NCBI RefSeq assembly: GCF_000720325.1
Contig: NZ_JOJM01000003.1
Span: forward strand, 62,001 to 126,000
DNA: 64,000 bases
Reading direction: 5' to 3'
DNA from: Streptomyces sp. NRRL B-1347
GTDB lineage: Bacteria > Actinomycetota > Actinomycetes > Streptomycetales > Streptomycetaceae
This document shows, piece after piece, positions 58,323 through 64,000 of this stretch. Each line of letters begins with the position of its first letter. The first letter of the stretch is position 1. Below the pieces are notes generated by a model. That model was not told where the DNA came from and made no database searches. It saw only the letters and a program-made list of their open reading frames with translations. The translations under genes and the position numbers were made by a program.

Positions 58323-61300
58323 TCACCAGCGGTACGAGAAGCGCAGTGCGCCGCCCTCTTCCCGGTAGCGGCCGCGGCCGCGCCTGCCGAAGGGGTTCGG
58401 GAGCATGCGGACGCTCACCCGCTCCGGCTCCCGGACGCAGGTGACCACGAGGAGGCGCCAGCGGTCGTTGCCCGCGTGCCGCTGGGCCGCGCGGACCTCG
58501 CTCTCGCCGAGCTCCAGCCGGCCGCCGTCGCCCTGGGTCGCCTTCACCTCGAACATCAAGGGCCGTGGGCCGGAGCCGACTGCGAAGTCGTAGCCGAGGC
58601 CGTCGTCGCCCGCGGGGCCGGGGAAGAGCCGTCGGCGGTTCGTGGACACCCAGCTCGTCTCGTCCGCGGCCTCGGGGTAGCCCCGGCACAGCCAGTGGTA
58701 CGCGTACCACTCCCCCATGTAGCCGATGGCATCGCGCTGGGCCGGGGAGAGCCCGGCGTCCGCGCCGCCGTTGCGGCCGGAGACGCCGCGGCGGCCGCCG
58801 CCGGACGGGCGGCGCGCCGGGGGCAGCTCCTGGGGCCGGGTGAAGGCGACGCGGCCGCCGCCGAGGCCGGGGATCGCGTCCCGGTCCAGGGCGTGCTGGA
58901 GCGCGGCGGTCAGGTCGGTGAGGTCGTCAGCGCGCAGGTCGAAGTCCCTGCCGCCGACGGAGAGGGTGCGGCGGCTGCGCTCCCGCCGACGGCGCTCGTG
59001 TTCCGCCGCGTGCCGCACCCGGTCCAGGGCGGCCGGGGTGAGCCCGTGGGCGTCGAGGGCGACGGTCGCGGGCATGCCGTCCGGCCAGTGGCCGAGCGCG
59101 GCGAGCCAGCCGACGACGTCGTCCGGCGCGAGGAGGCGGAAGTCCAGGGCTCCGGCCTCGTCGAGCCGGTCGGTGACGGCCTCGGCCGGGTCCGCTCCGG
59201 CCAGGGGTCCGGGCAGCGGGTGCCCGGCCGCCTCGACCAGGGCGGCGAGGTCCGCGACGGCGCCGACGACCGCGCGGCGGTTGCCGCTGCGGACCTGGTC
59301 GAGGGGAGGCAGGTGGTCGCCCTCGCGGGGAGCGGGCGCCCCGATGCGCGCCGCGAGCCGCTCCTCTACGTGGGCTTCGATCAGCGGCGTTTCGGCGGTG
59401 TCCACGGTGTACGCCCATGCCTCCGGGGCCGTGATCCACTCCAGGGTGCGCAGCGTCGGCCAGTCGGGCAGGGGCTCGCGCGCGTCGAAGGCGGCAAGGG
59501 CGGCCCAGCGCAACCGGTTCACGAGGGTCTTGCGGTGCAGGTCCAGATGTCCGCGCACCGCCTCCTCGTGGGCCTCGGCGTGGCTGACGGGGTCGGTGCG
59601 CGGCAGGGCGCGCAGCGTGTCGTTCAGCGCGGCGAAGTCGACGTCCAGCAGGAGCCGCAGCTCGTCCAGGTCGCGGGCCGTGCGGGCCAGGCAGACGAAC
59701 TCATCGGGCGGCAGCGGCAGTTCGTCGGCGCAGCCGTCGAGCGCGGTCTGGAACTCCCTGATGTCACGGGGCGGCGGCACGGCCAGGGCCTGCGCCGCGG
59801 TGGAACCGAGCAGGTGCACGAGGAGGGGCAGGCAGCGCTCCAGGACCCCGCCGATGGCCCCGTCGATGCGGCGGCTCGTCCCGTCGAGCTGAGGGCGCGT
59901 GACGCCGAGGGCCTCGGCGAGCTCGTCGGCGGCGGGCGTGCGCGGGTCGGCGTGGCAGGAGGCGAGGTGGAGGGCGGCGAGGCGCAGCCGGATGCCGAAG
60001 TCGCGGCGCCCGAGCAGATCGGCGAGGGCGGGTGCGAGCCGGGCCGTCTCGGCCCAGCCCGGCCCGGCGTCCCGGGTGAGGAGCAGCGGGTGCTTGGGGT
60101 CGGGCAGGGGCAGGACGCCGCCGAGCCGGTCCGGCATGGTGACGGGGCTGCCGTCGAGGGCGATCTCCCAGGTGCGGTAGCGGTGCACGCGGACGCGGCG
60201 GACCGCGGCGGTCAGCTCGGCCAGTTCGGCGTCGCTCGGCCGGGGGCCGTCCGCCACGTGGTCGGCGAGCACGCCGACCGCGAGGGTGAGCCAGGGCAGC
60301 TCGTCGACCAGGGGCTCGCCGAGGGCCGCGGCGTTCACGACTTCGCCGTCCACGGTCACGGAGAACGTGGCGTCGTCGACGTGCCGGACGGCGTCCGGGC
60401 GGCCGCGGCCGAGCCGTGCGGCGGCCGCCGCGGCGACGCCGGGCACGACGAGCAGGGGCCGCCCCATCTCCCGTACGAGCCGCGCGGTGAGGCTCTCGCG
60501 CTCGCCGCTGACGTACAACACGGAGTCCTGACCGGCGACTTCGGAATCCGGCCTCTCGGCATCGGAGTCCTGACCGTCGGTCACGGCGGACGGCTCGTCG
60601 GTCACGGCGGACGGCTCGTCGGCTTCGGGGGACGGCCCGTCGCCTTCGGGGGACGGCTCGCCGAGGTCGGAGAGCCGTACCGCGACCAGTCGCTCCCCCG
60701 CCTCGGCGAGGACGCGCGCGTCGTCCGGCAGTTCGCCGTACGCCTGCTGGACGAGGTGCTTCCAGGCGCGTTCGTTGGCGCGCTGCGCGGCGGGCCGGTC
60801 GTCGCCGCCGACCTCGCCGTCGGCGACGAGCCCGCCGAGCGCGGCGACGAGGCGGGCGCTGTCCCGGGGGTCGTCCCAGGTCGGCAGGCCCAGGGTGCGC
60901 AGCCGCGCGCCGGTCTGCTGCGGCTCGACGAGGGGGCGTACGCGGCGGTCGACGCCCGGCGCGTACAGCGGCTCCTCGTCGAGTCCCGGCGGGCAGTACC
61001 AGGCGTCGGCGGGGCGCACGAACCGCACGGTCCTGCCGCGTCCGCGCACCGGCAGCCACGGCTGCTCCCGGAGGAAGGCGGCCAGCGGGGTCCGCACCCG
61101 CTCCCGGTCGTCCCTGCGGCTGCCCGCGCTGGTCCACGTGCTGGTGAAGTACCGGTCCTGCCAGTCGGCGAGGCCGCGCAGGACGAGTCGCGCGTACGCC
61201 AGGCGGGCGCTCTCGCCGAGCCGCCCGACGACGTCCTGCCCCGGCAGCCAGAACGCGGGGCTGCCGACGTAGGGCGTCTGCGGGTACCAGGCGCCGGACG

Positions 61301-63794
61301 AGGGGCGGGCGACGTGCGGCTCCCACTGCGCGGCCACGCCCGGAGGCACGCTCGCCATGCGCACCAGTCGGGACGTGACGAGGTCCTGGCCGTACTCGCG
61401 GCGTACGGCCTTGGCGGCGTACACCGGGGTGAGGCCCTCGCTCACGCCCGCTTCGATGAGGAACTCCCGCCACTCCTGGGCGCTTTCGCCGCGCCTGAGG
61501 AACGCCTCCGGCGGGGCGGTCAGCCGCCTGGCGATCCGCTTGAGGCTGGGGGACGCCTCCTGGCCGGCCTCCACCACGACGACGAGGTCGTCCCCGCAGG
61601 TGCCGTCCCAGCCCCGGCCGAAGACGGCCTCGCCCGCGCGGATCGGCGTCCCGTCGGCCGAGGGCAGGTAGAGGCCGAGACTGCCGAGGGCCATTCCGCT
61701 CGTCGTGCGCCGTGCGCGCCACAGCCGGAAGACGAAGCGGAGCGTCTGGTCGCGCAGCTTGCGGTCCTTGCTCTCGGCGAGGGCGCGGCGCACGTGTTCG
61801 AGGAGGCCCCGCACGTCGAAGGGGCGTACCAGACCGGCGTGTTCGAGGAAGAAGCGGGCGGGCTGGCGGCGGTGCCGGGCCCTGTCGGTCCAGGTCAGGC
61901 CGGGGTGCAGGGAGAAGAGCCGCTTACCGAGCAGGGCGGGGACCGACAGGGTGTCGCCGTCGCCGCCGAGGTCGCCGCGCACGGGCTGGAAGAACGCCTC
62001 GCGGCGGGCCCGCCGCCCGCTGCGGCCCTCGGCCCGTACGTCACCGTTGGCGTGCCGCAGCGTCCCGTCGTCGGCCAGGAGCAGCCGCCGCCCGCGCAGG
62101 ACGGTGCCGTCGTCCTGGAAGAGGGCCGCCATGTCGTCGTACGCGTCGTCCCAGAGCTCGACCGTGTCGCCGGGCCCGGGCAGCGGGAGCGTGGCGATCA
62201 TGCGCTCCACGTGTTCGGCGAGCGCTTCCGGAGCGGGCTCCCAGGGGCAGCCGAGCGCCTTGCAGACGGAGGCGAGGCGCTTGAGCCGCTCGCCGCCGAC
62301 GCCCGGGTCCGCGACCACCGCGCCGGCGTCGTGGGCGCGCCGCGCGGTGAGGACGGCCAGGTCGTGCTCCGGCCACAGGACGGCGTGCCGGGGCGCGGCC
62401 CAGGCGGTGTGCGGGGGCGCGCCGTCGGCGGCGAGCACGGGTACGAGCGGTACGTCGGCCAGTTCGCGGCCGTGCACGTGCCGGGCCGCCGTGACCAGGA
62501 GGGCGGCCTTGCGCCTGCCGGTCTCCCAGCTCACCAGGTCCACGGCGAGGCGGCGAAGGTCTGGGGCAGGGGCGGCGCGCAGGCGCTCGGCCGCGGCGAG
62601 GCAGGTCTCGGCGAGCGCGTCGAACAGCATGGCGTTCAGCGGGTGTTCGGCGTCGAGGCCGGTCCGGTCCATCTTGGTGAAGAACGGCGCGTTGACGTGG
62701 GCCGCGAGGGGCGCGGACGCGCCGTCGCCCAGGGGCAGGAAGGTGTAGGTCTGGCCGCGGCGCGCCTTGCCCGCGGCGAGCGGGACGGCGACCTCGATGA
62801 CGGCGGGTTCGCTCCACTTCAGCCAGGCGTCGTCGAGGAGACCGAGGCCGGTCGCCTCGGCGAGGGTGCGTCGCAGCCGCTCCGGTGCCACTTCACCGCG
62901 GGCGACGAGGAACTCCCCGGTGCCGTCCAGGTCGACCTGGGCGAGGGTGACTTCGGTGCGGCCGGGAGGCCCGGCTTCTGCGGCCTCCCCCGTCGGGGCG
63001 GCGAACGGCTCCTCGGTGCGGGCGAGTTCATGGACCCGCCGCACCTCGCCGTCGGCCCGCCACTCCAGCGTCAGCCGGGCGATCCGGTCGAGGAACAGCA
63101 TGACCGGCGCCTTGGCCTCGGCGAGTTCCCGCAGACGCAGCCGCACCTCGTCGAGGGCGGCCGGGCCGCGCAGCGGAAGCCGTACCACGGTGACGTACCC
63201 GAGTGCGGCGAGCTCGGCGCAGCCGCCGGGCACGTCCGTGACGGGGAACGGGACCTGGAACGGCGGGAGTTCGTCCTGTGCCTTGCGTGCCGTGGCCTCG
63301 TTCTGGAGCAGTTCCGCGAGGTCGTCGCGCCGGGCGAAGCGGAAGCAGTAGCCGTCCAGCGGGCCGGGCCCCCGCCCCGCCGAAGCGGCGCTGTAGATCT
63401 CCGGCGCCCCGGTGATCTGCAGGACGCTGCGGAAGCCCACTCCCTTGTTGCCGATGCCCTCGCCGATCGCCTTGTCGCTGCGGGCGAACTTGCACACGGC
63501 CTCCACCCTGGACCAGGTGAACGGGGTGCCGCCGTTGGCGACGTAGAGCGTGCCCGCCTCCCCTTCGTCCTCGTCGAGCAGCACGTGCACCCGGCCGTCG
63601 CCGCGGTCCTTGGGGTGCGCGTCGTGGGCGTTCTGCAGCAGCTCCAGGAGGAAGCGGCCCGCGTAGTCGCGGGCGTTGCTCAACGACGCGGCGCGCAGTT
63701 GCAGACCGGGCTGCCAGGTCGGGGCCAGCTGCCACTCGTGCAGCACCTTGAGCGCGTAGTCCCGCAGTTGGGCCCCATACGCATGGTCAGTCAC
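58323..63794 (-). CDS. Sacsin/HSP90-like ATPase with C-terminal DUF3883-type nuclease-like domain (1823 aa)
   Basis: The N-terminus shows a GHKL ATPase: N-box FLLELLQNAHDAHPKD near residue 50, ANGGTPFTWSRVEAVCKFA near 88 and the G2 loop IGEGIGNKGVGFRSVLQI near 112, the pattern of sacsin-type HSP90-like domains. A very long helical and mixed middle follows, with a Pro/Asp/Glu linker near 1045-1080 (repeats of PSAVTDE). The C-terminal 140 residues read GYMGEWYAYHWLCRGYPEAA, DGLGYDFAVGSGPRPLMFEV and KATQGDG, that is, an E...D...ExK set like DUF3883/Mrr-related nucleases. Large ATPase-nuclease proteins of this build occur in anti-phage islands. Nearby genes are not defence-like, so this is inference. 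Confidence 0.8.
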   Translation of the reverse strand: MTDHAYGAQLRDYALKVLHEWQLAPTWQPGLQLRAASLSNARDYAGRFLLELLQNAHDAHPKDRGDGRVHVLLDEDEGEAGTLYVANGGTPFTWSRVEAVCKFARSDKAIGEGIGNKGVGFRSVLQITGAPEIYSAASAGRGPGPLDGYCFRFARRDDLAELLQNEATARKAQDELPPFQVPFPVTDVPGGCAELAALGYVTVVRLPLRGPAALDEVRLRLRELAEAKAPVMLFLDRIARLTLEWRADGEVRRVHELARTEEPFAAPTGEAAEAGPPGRTEVTLAQVDLDGTGEFLVARGEVAPERLRRTLAEATGLGLLDDAWLKWSEPAVIEVAVPLAAGKARRGQTYTFLPLGDGASAPLAAHVNAPFFTKMDRTGLDAEHPLNAMLFDALAETCLAAAERLRAAPAPDLRRLAVDLVSWETGRRKAALLVTAARHVHGRELADVPLVPVLAADGAPPHTAWAAPRHAVLWPEHDLAVLTARRAHDAGAVVADPGVGGERLKRLASVCKALGCPWEPAPEALAEHVERMIATLPLPGPGDTVELWDDAYDDMAALFQDDGTVLRGRRLLLADDGTLRHANGDVRAEGRSGRRARREAFFQPVRGDLGGDGDTLSVPALLGKRLFSLHPGLTWTDRARHRRQPARFFLEHAGLVRPFDVRGLLEHVRRALAESKDRKLRDQTLRFVFRLWRARRTTSGMALGSLGLYLPSADGTPIRAGEAVFGRGWDGTCGDDLVVVVEAGQEASPSLKRIARRLTAPPEAFLRRGESAQEWREFLIEAGVSEGLTPVYAAKAVRREYGQDLVTSRLVRMASVPPGVAAQWEPHVARPSSGAWYPQTPYVGSPAFWLPGQDVVGRLGESARLAYARLVLRGLADWQDRYFTSTWTSAGSRRDDRERVRTPLAAFLREQPWLPVRGRGRTVRFVRPADAWYCPPGLDEEPLYAPGVDRRVRPLVEPQQTGARLRTLGLPTWDDPRDSARLVAALGGLVADGEVGGDDRPAAQRANERAWKHLVQQAYGELPDDARVLAEAGERLVAVRLSDLGEPSPEGDGPSPEADEPSAVTDEPSAVTDGQDSDAERPDSEVAGQDSVLYVSGERESLTARLVREMGRPLLVVPGVAAAAAARLGRGRPDAVRHVDDATFSVTVDGEVVNAAALGEPLVDELPWLTLAVGVLADHVADGPRPSDAELAELTAAVRRVRVHRYRTWEIALDGSPVTMPDRLGGVLPLPDPKHPLLLTRDAGPGWAETARLAPALADLLGRRDFGIRLRLAALHLASCHADPRTPAADELAEALGVTRPQLDGTSRRIDGAIGGVLERCLPLLVHLLGSTAAQALAVPPPRDIREFQTALDGCADELPLPPDEFVCLARTARDLDELRLLLDVDFAALNDTLRALPRTDPVSHAEAHEEAVRGHLDLHRKTLVNRLRWAALAAFDAREPLPDWPTLRTLEWITAPEAWAYTVDTAETPLIEAHVEERLAARIGAPAPREGDHLPPLDQVRSGNRRAVVGAVADLAALVEAAGHPLPGPLAGADPAEAVTDRLDEAGALDFRLLAPDDVVGWLAALGHWPDGMPATVALDAHGLTPAALDRVRHAAEHERRRRERSRRTLSVGGRDFDLRADDLTDLTAALQHALDRDAIPGLGGGRVAFTRPQELPPARRPSGGGRRGVSGRNGGADAGLSPAQRDAIGYMGEWYAYHWLCRGYPEAADETSWVSTNRRRLFPGPAGDDGLGYDFAVGSGPRPLMFEVKATQGDGGRLELGESEVRAAQRHAGNDRWRLLVVTCVREPERVSVRMLPNPFGRRGRGRYREEGGALRFSYRW

Positions 63795-63854
63795 GGTCCC
63801 CCCAAGGGCCTGTCCGGATGCTCGGCGCCACGGTAGCGAGGCGCGCGGACGCCC

Positions 63855-64000
63855 GTGGCCGAGGTCCGCGTGGTCGCGCCGCTCGACCCGGACATCACGT
63901 CCACGGACCTGCTCGCCCTGTCGAACCGAGACCTCGCCTCAGGGCCCGTCCGGGGCTCAACGGCGTGCGTGGCGGACCTTCAGCCGTCCGAACCCCATGG
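63855..64000 (+). other. Possible 5' part of an unknown gene at the window edge
   Basis: A GTG at 63855-63857 opens a frame that stays open to the window end (AEVRVVAPLDPDITSTDLLA and on). The first residues look protein-like, but the later stretch (SGPVRGSTACVADLQP) looks like random GC-rich translation. There is no clear ribosome-binding site. It may be the start of a gene or a relic. Confidence 0.2.

Noticed and set aside
58011..63836. A very long open frame on the plus strand opposite the 1823-aa gene
   Set aside because: It is an antisense shadow produced by GC-rich third positions; the translation is low-complexity Gly/Arg/Val-rich and shows no family motif, while the minus-strand frame carries clear ATPase motifs.

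Overview
The window reads as chromosomal DNA of a very GC-rich actinomycete, almost certainly Streptomyces or a close relative. The grounds are near-uniform GC-rich third positions, SARP/AfsR-type and STAND regulators, a WhiG-like sigma factor, a blaL-blaA-blaB beta-lactamase locus of the kind known from Streptomyces cacaoi, a WYL regulator next to a NIPSNAP gene, and a TTA leucine codon (the bldA type) at residue 6 of one gene. I saw no rRNA, tRNA, CRISPR array or intact insertion sequence.

Layout. 1-4951: the 3' end of a DEDD exonuclease gene, then the 2,3-dihydroxybenzoate (catechol siderophore) operon dhbA-dhbC-dhbE-dhbB on the minus strand behind two iron boxes. 5051-7651: an unknown gene carrying a TTA codon, a scar where two gene remnants meet, and a heptad-repeat coiled-coil protein. 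7731-12716: an AfsR-like regulator convergent with a DrrAB-type ABC exporter. 12791-17484: a penicillin-binding protein, the beta-lactamase blaL, and divergent blaA-blaB. 17490-21843: WYL regulator, NIPSNAP protein, LuxR-type STAND regulator. 22183-29805: two dehydrogenases, a Rieske oxygenase relic, two TetR systems with visible dyad operators, an APH-like kinase, an ACC-synthase-like aminotransferase and a hydrolase.

30110-41114: an alkylsulfatase homologue that has lost several zinc ligands, a haem-oxygenase-like protein paired with a membrane protein, a quinone-oxidoreductase-type MDR enzyme, an AraC regulator, a CaCA antiporter, a GNAT relic, an HTH gene with a small membrane gene, and a tight operon coding for a small membrane protein, an ECF sigma factor and a WhiG-like sigma factor that lacks region 3. 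41282-50588: a secreted serine hydrolase; a MacB/FtsX-type ABC transporter beside a two-component system, with three 22-bp-spaced repeats before the transporter; then an ECF41-type sigma factor with its usual partners, an NAD-binding protein and a carboxymuconolactone decarboxylase, each behind an ECF-like promoter. 51078-64000: a second scar joining two 5'-truncated genes, a RidA protein, two small unknown genes, membrane and GNAT genes, a secreted protein, a three-gene redox/VOC operon, and an 1823-aa protein joining a sacsin/HSP90-type ATPase domain to a nuclease-like C-terminus.

Two themes stand out. First, gene erosion: at 6640 and 51511 two outward-facing genes have both lost their 5' ends, and there is an internal in-frame deletion at 37650 and a Rieske relic at 23950. 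Second, regulator density, with many short repeats or dyads next to the regulator genes likely to bind them. All functions are inferred from sequence patterns alone; no database search was run.
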